From a virus, in IMG/VR virus record IMGVR_UViG_3300027759_003534, positions 118,567 through 182,566 of that record: DNA of 64,000 bases; one strand, written 5' to 3'. Of this stretch, positions 18,422-27,361 are shown one piece after another; positions within the stretch are counted from its first letter, which is position 1, and each line of letters begins with the position of its first letter. The notes under the pieces were generated by a model. It saw nothing but the letters and a program-made list of their open reading frames with translations, made no database searches and was not told the origin of the DNA. Position numbers and translations under genes: made by a program.

Positions 18422-20827
18422 ATGTTTGATATCTTTTATTCGGGAACTAAACCCAACTTATTTGCTCACGAGCGTGAAGCTCGAGATATAGAGCATGCAC
18501 GGACTCTAAGTCGTACTAGGTATTTTTGGTGGACCAATTATTTAACTGACTACACAGACTTTGACTTTTTATTTGAGCCGGTGCCGTGGCAAGCAGAATA
18601 TACTCATACTTGGCCCAGTCAATGGCATGAGTATTCGGGCACTTATCTTGTACCCGTAAATAATACACAAATACAATATTATTTTAATCAGCAAATACTG
18701 CCAAATCGAGATAGTAGCGGCAATTATAATAAAATAAAAGATAATATTGGCTTTGATTATACCTGGGCACCACATCCGTTTGATCCGCCATTTAATTACG
18801 TTTTTGGTAATCAATGGTATCCAGCAAATAAAATGCCCACAGTAGAATATCGGATGCCAGGCGCAGAAGAAACAAAATATATTTTTACTCCCAGAGCAGA
18901 GCTATTATCTAACAAAGACGATTGTTGGCAGACTTTAATTGCGTGTGAGTTTGATTATTCGTGGGTGCCCGATCCTGGCGACCCACCTTATATTTACATA
19001 TTTGGTAATCAGTGGTGGCCTGCTGTTAAAATGCCCACAGTAAAATATACTGTGCCCGGTGCAACTGAAATAAAGTATATGCCTTATCCTAGGGCACAAT
19101 TACTAATTAAAAATAATCAAGATAATTGGGAAATACCTGCAGATATTGATGCAGAAACATTTGATTATTCGTGGGTGCCCGATCCTGGAGATCCGCCGTT
19201 GGTATATCAATTCGGCACACAATGGCAAAAAACTGGTGGCCCTAAATATCGTGTAGCAGGTGCAACGGAAATAAAGTACATTACAGAACCCAGAGCTGAT
19301 AAAATTGTGCAAGATAATAATTGGACAATTCCGGATAATGTAGATACTAGTTCATTTGATTTTACCTGGCATCCGGACACAACAGAACAACCCTACATAT
19401 ATCAATTTGGTACACAGCATCAACGCACAGGTGGCCCACAATATCATGTTAAAGGCGCAACAGAAATCAAATATATTGATCAAATTAAAATTAAAACAGA
19501 GCGTGTTGCGTCTGCTATCTACGAAATAGATCATTTAGATGGTGCTGCAGGGCAACGTGCTGATGTGTTTCGAACTGTTAGATATTTTGACAATTATTTA
19601 GATACATTAAAACGCATAGCTAAAAATGCTCCAGATGATCAGGAGTTTGTTTGGATTTGCTCCAGCATCTGTGATTATAAAGATTTTGACTTTACATGGC
19701 ATCCAGAAGTATGGCAAGCAGGTATGCTACATGTATTTCCCAGTGATGGAGAAAAGTTTGGAGATACTTTCTTTATGCATGTTCCATCATTTCAATATCG
19801 TGCAGATAAGTTACAGTTATTGGATTGGTATGATGTTAATTATATGGATAAGAGTGTGCCACGCAGACCCGTGCCCATCGTACGACATAATTATGATACA
19901 CATGTAGAAGCAGTTAAACAAATAAATTTCGATGGACCCTTGGCTATTTTTACTACCGAAGATAAGCCGGATTATAATATACCCGCTGTTCCGCTGTGGA
20001 GAGAAAAGACCAAAACTATTGTGCCGTTAAGTGCTGGCGCTGGAATAACTATAATTCCTAAAGTGTGTGTTCCTTATATAAAGACGCAATTATATGATTA
20101 TCCCAATATACTTCGTACACAGCGGCATTTATATTCAGATACTCCGTTAGACATAGTGTTTATAGATAATGGCGAATCGAATGCAGAACAAAATTGGACA
20201 TTTTTAAATATAACAACCGCAAATAATAATAATCGAATACATCGCAGTTCAGGAGTCACGGGTCGAGTTGCAGCTTATCGTGCGGCTGCAGAATTAAGTA
20301 CCACTCCTTGGTTTTTTGCTGTATTTGCTAAATTAAAAATTGATCCCTTATTTAATTTTAATTGGCAACCTGATCGTTTACAGGAACCTAAGCATTATAT
20401 TTTTCATGCACAAAATCCTGTAAATGCATTAGTATATGGACATCAAGCCATGATAGCATATAATAAACAATTGGTATTGGAAAATACTGCACTGGGATTA
20501 GACTTTACCCTAGATCAAGCACACGAAGTAGTTCCTATCGTTTCAGGAACAGCTAATTATCACACAGATGCTTGGTCATGCTGGCGTACAGCATTTAGAG
20601 AATGTATTAAATTACAAAATAGTCCAGATGTAGAAAGTCAGTATCGTTTACGTCAATGGCTTACTAAAGATACTACCGAAGAACAATGGAGTCTTAAAGG
20701 TGCAGAAGATGCTGTGGAATATTACGATAGTGTTGCGGGAGACTTTGCTGAATTGAAGAAAAGCTATGACTGGGCCTGGTTGGCTAGTTATGCTTTGTTA
20801 AAGCGGAATCTAATACCGAGTCAATAA
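18422..20827 (+). CDS. 801-aa repeat protein with F-D-[YF]-x-W-x-P units
   Basis: I do not recognise a named family. From about residue 44 to 480 the protein is built of six or seven imperfect units that start DF-D-[FY]-x-W-x-P. Four consecutive units of about 65-75 residues also share a [FI]FG-[NT]-Q-[WH] turn and a PGATEIKYM/I ending. Another unit begins FDFTWHPEVWQAGMLHVFP. The last 250 residues form a different domain (LDIVFIDNGESNAEQNW, TPWFFAVFAKLKIDP, NPVNALVYGHQAMIAYN, ending in another FNFNWQPD unit) that reads like a GT-A fold. There is no signal peptide. It may be a glycan-handling enzyme or the repeat substrate of the radical SAM cluster. The 3' end overlaps the opposing DegT gene by 44 bp. 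Confidence 0.7.
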   Translation: MFDIFYSGTKPNLFAHEREARDIEHARTLSRTRYFWWTNYLTDYTDFDFLFEPVPWQAEYTHTWPSQWHEYSGTYLVPVNNTQIQYYFNQQILPNRDSSGNYNKIKDNIGFDYTWAPHPFDPPFNYVFGNQWYPANKMPTVEYRMPGAEETKYIFTPRAELLSNKDDCWQTLIACEFDYSWVPDPGDPPYIYIFGNQWWPAVKMPTVKYTVPGATEIKYMPYPRAQLLIKNNQDNWEIPADIDAETFDYSWVPDPGDPPLVYQFGTQWQKTGGPKYRVAGATEIKYITEPRADKIVQDNNWTIPDNVDTSSFDFTWHPDTTEQPYIYQFGTQHQRTGGPQYHVKGATEIKYIDQIKIKTERVASAIYEIDHLDGAAGQRADVFRTVRYFDNYLDTLKRIAKNAPDDQEFVWICSSICDYKDFDFTWHPEVWQAGMLHVFPSDGEKFGDTFFMHVPSFQYRADKLQLLDWYDVNYMDKSVPRRPVPIVRHNYDTHVEAVKQINFDGPLAIFTTEDKPDYNIPAVPLWREKTKTIVPLSAGAGITIIPKVCVPYIKTQLYDYPNILRTQRHLYSDTPLDIVFIDNGESNAEQNWTFLNITTANNNNRIHRSSGVTGRVAAYRAAAELSTTPWFFAVFAKLKIDPLFNFNWQPDRLQEPKHYIFHAQNPVNALVYGHQAMIAYNKQLVLENTALGLDFTLDQAHEVVPIVSGTANYHTDAWSCWRTAFRECIKLQNSPDVESQYRLRQWLTKDTTEEQWSLKGAEDAVEYYDSVAGDFAELKKSYDWAWLASYALLKRNLIPSQ
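18750..19480 (+). repeat. Tandem coding repeats inside the 801-aa gene
   Basis: Four consecutive units of roughly 170-210 bp encode the F-D-Y-x-W-x-P-D...GATEIKY repeat. Two units share a 29-bp identical stretch starting at about 18950 and 19160 (encoding FDYSWVPDPG), which shows recent duplication at DNA level. Units 3 and 4 are shorter, having lost the NKMPTV segment. Confidence 0.8.
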
Positions 20828-21869
20828 CGTATTCTACTTCTAGATCTGTTAATTCAGGATATAAGGGTAAACTTAATACTCGTCTACTTAAACTACTAGC
20901 AACACTTAATATATCAGTACCAGTATAATCTGAATAAGCAGGTAACTCGTGCAAGGGCTGTCGATAATGTACTCGAGTTTCAATACCTTTTATATCTAAA
21001 TTACGTGCAAGTATATCTCTAGCATCTACATCAATAACAAATTTGTGATAACAATGTGTTTCAAAGTTATTTGCATCAATTAAACTTCTAACTCCGCTAT
21101 TCTTTAAACGGCCCATCCAATATAATGCAATCGTCTTGCGACGAGCTTGCCACGCATCAATATACCGTGTTTTAATTAACATTTGCGCAGACTCTGTTTC
21201 ACTCATACGACTATTTGTTCCTATATTGGTATGAGCAGGCTTTCCATTATTTGTCCACTCGCGGGCAAATTCCAACAAGTCCATGTCATCGGTTACAACA
21301 GCGCCGCCATTGCCGTAGGCATTTAAGTTTTTCATAGGATCAAAACTAACGGCAGTAGCATTACCTATTCTATTACAGTTGTTGCTTAACCAATGTTGAG
21401 CACCATCTTCTATAATTAAATCTGTGCCCCAAAAGCGATCAGCATTTACTGCTGCACCGTATAAGCCAACCAACACAGTTGCTTGTACGCTTAGGTCGTG
21501 TGGTATTTTATTTTTGTTTAATAAGCCATGTGTGTCTGTATCGGCAATATATACTTCCCAACCAGCTCGCATAAATGCATTGGCAGTGGCCACATAAGTC
21601 ATTGCAGGTACGACCACCCTGGGTGGATTTGTGCTGGTTTGTGCGCGATAGTATTCGGCTATTATTTCTAAGGCTTGACTACCCGAGTGACAGGTCACAG
21701 CATACTTAGAGTGATTCTTTCGAGCTAACCAGTTTTCAAATTCAGCAGTATAATTGCCCGCCATGAGTTGACCCGAACGTAGCACTTCATCGGTGGCATC
21801 TAAGATCTCTGTGCGGAGATTATTATACTGTTTTTTGAGCCCAGTAAAGGGAATTTTAAGCCCGTTCAT
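20784..21869 (-). CDS. DegT/DnrJ/EryC1/StrS aminotransferase
   Basis: These PLP enzymes usually transaminate keto-sugars bound to a nucleotide carrier. The 361-aa protein has IPFTGLKKQYNNL at the start, the VTCHSGSQALEI cofactor loop near residue 58, IIEDGAQHW near residue 150 and the SFDPMKNLNAYGNGGAVV segment near residue 175 whose Lys should bind PLP. ETRVHYRQPLHELPAY near residue 300 fits sugar aminotransferases. The intact Lys argues for a transaminase rather than a dehydratase (contrast the gene at 57170). It follows an SDR epimerase gene in the same direction, suggesting amino-sugar synthesis. Confidence 0.85.
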   Translation of the reverse strand: MNGLKIPFTGLKKQYNNLRTEILDATDEVLRSGQLMAGNYTAEFENWLARKNHSKYAVTCHSGSQALEIIAEYYRAQTSTNPPRVVVPAMTYVATANAFMRAGWEVYIADTDTHGLLNKNKIPHDLSVQATVLVGLYGAAVNADRFWGTDLIIEDGAQHWLSNNCNRIGNATAVSFDPMKNLNAYGNGGAVVTDDMDLLEFAREWTNNGKPAHTNIGTNSRMSETESAQMLIKTRYIDAWQARRKTIALYWMGRLKNSGVRSLIDANNFETHCYHKFVIDVDARDILARNLDIKGIETRVHYRQPLHELPAYSDYTGTDILSVASSLSRRVLSLPLYPELTDLEVEYVIDSVLDSALTKHN

Positions 21870-21871
21870 TA

Positions 21872-22831
21872 TTATCTATTAAAATAAGGTGAATCTTTAA
21901 TCCATTTATAGTACCTTTGGAACCCTTCTTCAACATCAACTTTAGGATCGTAGCCAAGAATTACTCTAGCACGATTGATATCTAATGCTCCGCGACTGGG
22001 AAAGTCTGCACTTTTGTCTTGAACTTCTACTGTTCCTTTGCCTACAATTTCAACAATCATTTCTGCAGCTTTTAATAGTGTAACTGAATGTGATTTTGTA
22101 ATATTATATATGCGATTGGCACTCATGATACGGGTAGTGGCACTGACAATTCCGTCAACAACGTCGTCAACGTAGGTAAAGTCCAGGGTTTCCTCTGCAC
22201 CATTTACTCGAAGGATTTCTCCGCGCATGGCAGACAGCATGAATTTTGAAACAACTCGATCCTCGACATCAAGAGGACCATACACAGCACTGGGACGAAT
22301 AATAGTATAATCAAAAGCCCCGCGACGATGGTAATCTTTGACCAGTTGTTCTCCTGCCAGTTTCATAATGCCATATTGTCCAATAGGGTTGCATTCACTG
22401 TCCTCGGCAACCTGATCTTCAAAATCACCATATACCATTGAACTGCTAATATAAACAACACGTTCTACTTTATGACGTTTGGCACTCTCTAGAACATTAA
22501 TCAAGCCTTCCATCATGACTTGCGCACCCCACGCAGGATCGGCATTGACTACTTTTTGCCTGGGAAAACTAGCCAGGTGTATAACTGTATCTGGTTTATG
22601 CTCACGCACGACCCAATCAATTCCGTCGCGATCAGTGATATCAATTTGATAAATTCTATCTGTGACAATCTTTTTACGACGCTCGGCTATCAAGTAATCC
22701 AGTTCTGCTTGTGGCACAATACCATAGGTAGTTCTGGTATCGGTAATCACACAGGTATGACCCTTTGCTTCCAGGGCAGCCACTACATTGTGTCCAATAA
22801 ATCCTAAACCGCCGGTTACTAATATTTTCAT
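21872..22831 (-). CDS. NAD-dependent epimerase/dehydratase (extended SDR)
   Basis: The 319-aa protein has the NAD-binding G-G-L-G-F-I-G motif at residues 7-13 (ILVTGGLGFIGHNVV), the catalytic Ser region YISSSMVYGDF near residue 127, a Y-G-I-M-K active-site Tyr/Lys near residue 153 and IIRPSAVYGP near residue 177. It is a nucleotide-sugar epimerase or dehydratase type enzyme. It sits 2 bp upstream of the DegT gene and overlaps the oxygenase-like gene by 4 bp. It probably supplies the keto-sugar for the aminotransferase. Confidence 0.85.
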   Translation of the reverse strand: MKILVTGGLGFIGHNVVAALEAKGHTCVITDTRTTYGIVPQAELDYLIAERRKKIVTDRIYQIDITDRDGIDWVVREHKPDTVIHLASFPRQKVVNADPAWGAQVMMEGLINVLESAKRHKVERVVYISSSMVYGDFEDQVAEDSECNPIGQYGIMKLAGEQLVKDYHRRGAFDYTIIRPSAVYGPLDVEDRVVSKFMLSAMRGEILRVNGAEETLDFTYVDDVVDGIVSATTRIMSANRIYNITKSHSVTLLKAAEMIVEIVGKGTVEVQDKSADFPSRGALDINRARVILGYDPKVDVEEGFQRYYKWIKDSPYFNR

Positions 22832-23355
22832 AATTCTGGCTCATTAAATGTCATGCACTGTAATCCCAGTCTGGGAAATACAATATTTTCTTCGCACCAA
22901 ACATCATGCGGTATTCCTGCGTTGATAACACACGGAGCAATCACTTCCATACGACCAATTTCTTCAAGCTCGTTGGGATTAGTAAACTGTTGTCCGCCTA
23001 GAGAATTTACAGTAACAGTAGGATTTAAAACCGTTGTACGGAACCATCGATTAAATGTTCCAGCAGTATTGTGTATAGGCCAACTCAGCTTGTTCACAGC
23101 CGGCAGAGTATCAATGTGAATTCCACAACATTCTCTGGTTTGCCCCACAGTCAGTGCTACAGAATGCAACTTTAATCCCACACCGTTGGCCCAGATATAA
23201 AATTCAGGAGCTGCCTTTAGAAACTCCACAGTGTTGAGGGGATTCCAAAACTGAGTAGTTGATTCAACAATGCCAGTTGATTGCACATAGGACTTTATCT
23301 GTTGATTGATATGATCATAATTTGCGCAATCTAATTTTTTATATAGTTTAATCAT
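22828..23355 (-). CDS. 2-oxoglutarate/Fe(II) oxygenase-like protein
   Basis: The 175-aa protein shows H-I-D-T-L-P near residue 80, INAGIPHDVW near residue 144 and FPRLGLQCMTFNEP at the end. This H-x-D...H...R order fits the double-stranded beta-helix of Fe(II)/2OG oxygenases. The ATG at 23355 is chosen because it overlaps the upstream stop by 8 bp; a longer frame begins at 23403. It would hydroxylate or otherwise oxidise a cluster product. Activity is inferred from the motif order only. Confidence 0.5.
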   Translation of the reverse strand: MIKLYKKLDCANYDHINQQIKSYVQSTGIVESTTQFWNPLNTVEFLKAAPEFYIWANGVGLKLHSVALTVGQTRECCGIHIDTLPAVNKLSWPIHNTAGTFNRWFRTTVLNPTVTVNSLGGQQFTNPNELEEIGRMEVIAPCVINAGIPHDVWCEENIVFPRLGLQCMTFNEPEL

Positions 23356-24925
23356 ATCCCATGGCCTTGGCAATTTCTTTGTGTGTACTAGAGAAATTTT
23401 CATTTCTCCAATGATCCTTTTGCTTCATCTCTTGTATAAATGTTGTGTTGTCTGAGTATTTTTGCTCTTGTAGCAGGCACAATACCGACTGTATTTTTTT
23501 CCTGGCTTCGTTGTTGAATTTCCACTGAGACAATTTGTTCAAGGTCATTAGTCTGGCCTGCTCGGTTAAATTACTTACGCTGAGATACTCTGGATGAGTC
23601 AGCAAGTTTAGATAATAATGATCAAACTGTTGACGGTCTATCCACTCAATCAGTTCGGGTAGATAAAATACATTCTGAATATTTACTGTAACACACACGC
23701 CTATTTTTAATTTTGAGTTGGCAGATCTTATCTGTTTAAACTGATCTAGGTTAGCAACAACCAAATCCCAGTCAGCACCCTTGCGTTCATAGTTGAATTT
23801 TTCCCCGACGTTGTCTATACTAACAGTGACCACTAGCCTTTTAAATTGATCCACTTGCTTAAAGATATCTGGGCACAGAGTACCATTGGTAGTAATATCA
23901 AATATACAGTCCTGACTGTGTCCTTGATCTATCAAATACTGCATAAAATCTAAATTCTGTTTTAGCATAAGTGGCTCGCCACCTAAAAACTCAAACACTT
24001 TGATTTGCCCGGCACGCTGTTTAAGTGAATCCCAAAACTCGTTTTTCTTTTTTGCCCAGCTGGTGTTTTCGGTCCATTGATAAGCAGGATGCTGTTTGCG
24101 TTGATCTTGTGGTATCTGAGACAACTGCTCAGCTGCCACAGTTGAACTAAAACTTGGATCGCAAATGCGACATTTTAGATTGCACAAGTTTCCAAGATGC
24201 CCACCCACATAACGCAAGTTGTTTGAGACATCATTGCTTTCCCAATCAATTAGTCCCCAAATATTTTCTAATCTATAAGAAGACAATGTACGACGCGAAT
24301 CAACGCCCATCTGTTCTCTTTTGGTGCAATTTGCACAACCCACAGGATCAATATTGTTTCTCATCTGATCTCTAACATTGCTCATGTAATCACTAGAGAC
24401 TATGGTTTCAATTGAGTGTTGTTTGATATTGTACGGAACACCGTCTGGGTCTGTGATTGTTCCTTTGTAATCACAGCATACTCCGGCTGTGCCATCAGTC
24501 CAGACATGCAATCCAGCCCAGGCATGAGCACACATTTTTTTGTTGGCGTTGAACAGTGGAATTGTATCTAAACACAGCACGTCAGTTCTTGTTACCTGTG
24601 TTTGATGTACAGTAATTGGAGAAGTCAGTGATCTAAAAAAATCTGCTGTTTGATGTTGATTGGTATAAATTTCAACAAAGTAGGGACTGATGTCAAGATA
24701 GTTAATTATACTAGCAACATGATCTAGTGTTGCCGGTTGTAACGGTTTAGCATTACATAAAATAAATCTATAATTGTTGTTGTAGGCCGTCTGTTGAAAT
24801 GATACTAGGGTTTTATAAAATGTAGAACTGGGACTGTGTTCAAGATCCTCAAGAAAGATCCAGCAATCAACTTTATATTGTTTACTTAAATCACTTTTAA
24901 GTTGCTCAAACTCTATTATTTTCAT
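23348..24925 (-). CDS. Radical SAM protein with N-terminal domain, class B
   Basis: The 525-aa protein has an unrecognised N-terminal 130 residues, as in the 5373 gene. MCAHAWAGLHVWTDGTAGVCC lies near residue 130 (the twitch-like Cys segment), CANCTKREQMG near residue 195, the cluster motif CNLKCRIC near residue 245 and EFLGGEPLML near residue 310. ITTNGT and VTVSIDNVGEKFNYER follow. The start at 24925 gives an ATGA overlap with the upstream small gene; 24934 is the alternative. It is closest to the 8392 gene product. Alone on this strand, it probably serves the adjacent epimerase/aminotransferase branch. Confidence 0.85.
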   Translation of the reverse strand: MKIIEFEQLKSDLSKQYKVDCWIFLEDLEHSPSSTFYKTLVSFQQTAYNNNYRFILCNAKPLQPATLDHVASIINYLDISPYFVEIYTNQHQTADFFRSLTSPITVHQTQVTRTDVLCLDTIPLFNANKKMCAHAWAGLHVWTDGTAGVCCDYKGTITDPDGVPYNIKQHSIETIVSSDYMSNVRDQMRNNIDPVGCANCTKREQMGVDSRRTLSSYRLENIWGLIDWESNDVSNNLRYVGGHLGNLCNLKCRICDPSFSSTVAAEQLSQIPQDQRKQHPAYQWTENTSWAKKKNEFWDSLKQRAGQIKVFEFLGGEPLMLKQNLDFMQYLIDQGHSQDCIFDITTNGTLCPDIFKQVDQFKRLVVTVSIDNVGEKFNYERKGADWDLVVANLDQFKQIRSANSKLKIGVCVTVNIQNVFYLPELIEWIDRQQFDHYYLNLLTHPEYLSVSNLTEQARLMTLNKLSQWKFNNEARKKIQSVLCLLQEQKYSDNTTFIQEMKQKDHWRNENFSSTHKEIAKAMGYD

Positions 24926-25161
24926 TTGCCCCACCGTAGTAAGTATTCTGTGGCTAATTGATCTTCTACTAGACCGTACACAATGATTTTGTGTCCCCAG
25001 TTGTGTTCATCGGCTCGTACAATGTATTGTGGGTCTGAACAGTTTTTCATCGCCCACTGACCTTGTTCTGTTTGTTGCCACTCATATAATGGTTGTGCGA
25101 CATAGAGTTCTGGATCCTCTACATCGCCCATACTAAAAGAATGGAATGTAATTTTTTGCAC
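24922..25161 (-). CDS. Small protein of the F-x-L-[KR]-W family
   Basis: The 79-aa protein has no known domain. It ends ATEYLLRWGK, the same C-terminal pattern as the nine tandem small genes at 32094-34278 and the one at 53421. It is rich in Trp and His, lacks a membrane segment and overlaps its downstream neighbour by ATGA. Its placement between a cytidylyltransferase and a radical SAM gene shows the family is scattered beyond the main array. Confidence 0.6.
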   Translation of the reverse strand: MQKITFHSFSMGDVEDPELYVAQPLYEWQQTEQGQWAMKNCSDPQYIVRADEHNWGHKIIVYGLVEDQLATEYLLRWGK

Positions 25162-25629
25162 TTATTTTTTCTTGTGCAATTCTGCTGTTGCCACACGTTG
25201 GCGCAGTCCTGAACTACTAAAACTATGATCTCGTCCATTAAAAATTGGAACAATACCGCGAACAGTTCCTTCTTTTTTACCAGTATATTCTTTGTCTTGA
25301 TACTCAACACCAAGTACACGAACATCCAACGGAAGTATTAGCAATAGGTCTACTAGATCCTGTTCGGTTTGATATACTACTACTTCATCCACATAACGAC
25401 ATGCAGCCAGCTGTATTTGACGCTCCACAATACTTTGAACTGGTTTGTTCTTGGTATCAGGACGATCAATTGTTGGATCTGTTTGCAAGCCAGCAATCAA
25501 ATAATCGCAATGATTCTTTGCTTCAGCCAACATGGCAATATGTCCTGCGTGTAACATGTCAAAGGTACTGAAGGTAATGCCAATCTTTTTACCTTCTTCT
25601 TTGAGTTTACGTATGTGATTGAATATCAT
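25162..25629 (-). CDS. Cytidylyltransferase-like nucleotidyltransferase
   Basis: The 155-aa protein has the nucleotidyltransferase HIGH-like motif in TFDMLHAGHIAML near residue 22 and a late FSSSGLRQRV segment near residue 138, as in glycerol-3-phosphate or sugar-phosphate cytidylyltransferases (TagD/RfaE type). It would activate an alcohol or sugar phosphate with CTP or ATP. It is the first gene after a promoter-like sequence and is followed directly by the 79-aa gene, so it probably leads the operon running down to 20784. Confidence 0.75.
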   Translation of the reverse strand: MIFNHIRKLKEEGKKIGITFSTFDMLHAGHIAMLAEAKNHCDYLIAGLQTDPTIDRPDTKNKPVQSIVERQIQLAACRYVDEVVVYQTEQDLVDLLLILPLDVRVLGVEYQDKEYTGKKEGTVRGIVPIFNGRDHSFSSSGLRQRVATAELHKKK

Positions 25630-25635
25630 ACTACC

Positions 25636-25664
25636 ATTATAACAGAAAGTCTGTTAGTTCACAA
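25636..25664 (-). promoter_or_regulatory. Sigma-70-like promoter
   Basis: On the minus strand, TTGTGA (25664-25659) and TATAAT (25641-25636) are separated by 17 bp, just upstream of the cytidylyltransferase ATG at 25629. The -10 box is perfect and the -35 box weak. The leader would be very short. Confidence 0.55.
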
Positions 25665-26316
25665 GAAATTCAGTGACCATTGGGAAGATTAATTCGAGTG
25701 CGACGGCACATGCCTGCGCAATTTCTCTATGTTCCTTTTGTGTTTCTGGACCACTACGCAATTCAATATAGTGCAACCAGCTACGAAGAGTGCCTTGCAT
25801 ATACAAACGACTAGTGGTAATACCTTCTGGTAATACAGCACGAGCCTGCTCTTTAGCAATACCACTTCTAATAGCCCAGTTGTACACTTCTTGAGTTGTT
25901 TCGACCACTCGTTGTTGCTTTAATTGCCAGGCTGAACTCAATGCAGGATCTTCAATTTCAATACTGTTTTGGCGATTCTTAGTGTCTTGCAGTCTAGCTT
26001 CTTTGTATTCTATGCCCAAGTCTGCTACAGCATACCGCTGGCTAAACTCTTGAAATGAGAAACTACGATGACGTAGGATTTGTCTAGCAATATCGCGTGT
26101 GGTTTCAATTTCTAAACAAGCCGACACCATTTCTAATGGACTCCAGTGCTGGTGTTTGATAAGATAGCGAATGAGCTTTTCGCTGGTGTCTGTGTTGGTT
26201 TGATTACCAGGATTGCTAACTCTAGCGCAGAATGCAACCAACTCTTGGGCATTTAATATACCCTGGGCCGCTAATTCTGCGCTAGGTTGGCTCGACGAAA
26301 CCAGTGAGACTTTCAA
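25654..26316 (-). CDS. thyX: Flavin-dependent thymidylate synthase ThyX
   Basis: ThyX makes dTMP from dUMP using FAD, NADPH and methylene-tetrahydrofolate. The 220-aa protein has the diagnostic R-H-R-x7-S motif (RHRSFSFQEFS near residue 82), HWSPLEM near residue 57 and ARAVLPEGITTSRLY near residue 158. Length is typical. It is common in T4-like phages and keeps thymidine supply independent of the host. The start overlaps the upstream gene by 4 bp. Confidence 0.95.
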   Translation of the reverse strand: MKVSLVSSSQPSAELAAQGILNAQELVAFCARVSNPGNQTNTDTSEKLIRYLIKHQHWSPLEMVSACLEIETTRDIARQILRHRSFSFQEFSQRYAVADLGIEYKEARLQDTKNRQNSIEIEDPALSSAWQLKQQRVVETTQEVYNWAIRSGIAKEQARAVLPEGITTSRLYMQGTLRSWLHYIELRSGPETQKEHREIAQACAVALELIFPMVTEFLVN

Positions 26317-26615
26317 ATTTTTCCTAACAGCTTGTCGGTTTCGGGTTGTACAAGATTTGCCACAGCAGTAACATCTACCACAAAGTCTACATCGCGAATT
26401 TGATGATCGTTCTCACTAAAAAATCTAGTGAGCATCTGTTCAACTTCTGCTAGGTCCAGGCCCTGCTTTAACAAGGTATGAACATTGATAGTTTTTTGTT
26501 TACCACCTGCAAGTTTAATTACAACTTTCTTGATACATTCTAAGGGAACATCAGTTTTGTTTACATCAGCAAGAATGTGTTCCCATTGGGTTAAGAAATC
26601 ATCCGTGTGTTGCAT
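26313..26615 (-). CDS. Conserved T4-like phage small protein, unknown function
   Basis: The 100-aa protein starts MQHTDDFLTQWEHIL and ends VANLVQPETDKLLGKI. The ATG at 26615 is chosen because it lies just inside the upstream stop; the frame itself opens earlier. It is acidic and probably all-helical with no membrane segment. From memory, similar proteins ending in V-x-P-x-T-D-x-L-L occur in cyanophages and pelagiphages beside the gene found here upstream. Function unknown. Confidence 0.6.
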   Translation of the reverse strand: MQHTDDFLTQWEHILADVNKTDVPLECIKKVVIKLAGGKQKTINVHTLLKQGLDLAEVEQMLTRFFSENDHQIRDVDFVVDVTAVANLVQPETDKLLGKI

Positions 26616-27360
26616 CTGCCGCCACAGTCTTAGGTTTGTTAGGACCACGGCCGCGACGCTTAGGCGCTTCCGTAACTGGGGCTTCGGATTGTACATTTGG
26701 TGCTACGGCTCTTGCTGACACTGTAGGATCCATACGTTCTGCATCTTTCTTCATTCTAGCAGCTTCTGCTACCATGTTTCTAGCATTGATTTCCATGGCT
26801 TTAGCCTGCGACAACATATTAGCGGCAATGTCGCGATCACTTAAGGCACCGTCTTGTCCAGCCGTTAATGTTGGAGGTACAACCATGCCTGGGTTAGCGG
26901 CAGCAACTTGCTGGGCCTTGTAAGCGGCTTCGGCGGCACGTTTAACGTCAGGAGCAACCATACCACGGCTAGCATCATTTTCGGCCATCTTCTTGATAGC
27001 AGCTTCACCCTGCTTCATTTCGTTTAGCATCTTGTTAAGTTCATCCAACCGAATCTTGGCATCTGGTGTTGGAGTTACAATAATATCACTGGTACGAAGT
27101 TTCTTAATCATACGCTCTTGGTGTAGAGTTTCTAACACAGGACGACCATCGGGCAAATAACTACGATGTAGCGCATCGGCAAGCTCTTCGCTTTGTTGTG
27201 CCACATCGCTTTCTAATGCCTTCTGGATTGAGTCTTGCCAGTGTGCGTGTAGCGTGTCTGGATAGATGACCAAGCACATGTGATCTTCGCCCGGGACCTG
27301 GCGGAACAGGATACAGACTTTACGGTCTCCGTGTTTACCTACGTGTTTCATAAATGCCAT
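26599..27360 (-). CDS. Conserved T4-like phage protein, unknown function
   Basis: The 253-aa protein begins MAFMKHVGKHGDRKVCILFR and continues QVPGEDHMCLVIYPDTL, a start I associate with a protein conserved in marine T4-like phages. The middle is a helical Ala/Met/Lys-rich region, and the C-terminus is basic and low-complexity (APKRRGRGPNKPK). The ATG at 27360 follows an AGGAGA ribosome binding site; a longer frame from 27423 lacks one. A structural or nucleic-acid-binding role is possible but unproven. Confidence 0.7.
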   Translation of the reverse strand: MAFMKHVGKHGDRKVCILFRQVPGEDHMCLVIYPDTLHAHWQDSIQKALESDVAQQSEELADALHRSYLPDGRPVLETLHQERMIKKLRTSDIIVTPTPDAKIRLDELNKMLNEMKQGEAAIKKMAENDASRGMVAPDVKRAAEAAYKAQQVAAANPGMVVPPTLTAGQDGALSDRDIAANMLSQAKAMEINARNMVAEAARMKKDAERMDPTVSARAVAPNVQSEAPVTEAPKRRGRGPNKPKTVAADATHG

Positions 27361-27361
27361 G

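Noticed and set aside
18750-19480. CRISPR array
   Set aside because: The repeats are in-frame coding units of one protein without spacers; no CRISPR-like array is present in the window.
20784-21869. DegT protein as a second RfbH-like dehydratase
   Set aside because: It keeps the PLP-binding Lys in DPMKNLNAYG and lacks the Fe-S cysteines, so it is a normal aminotransferase.
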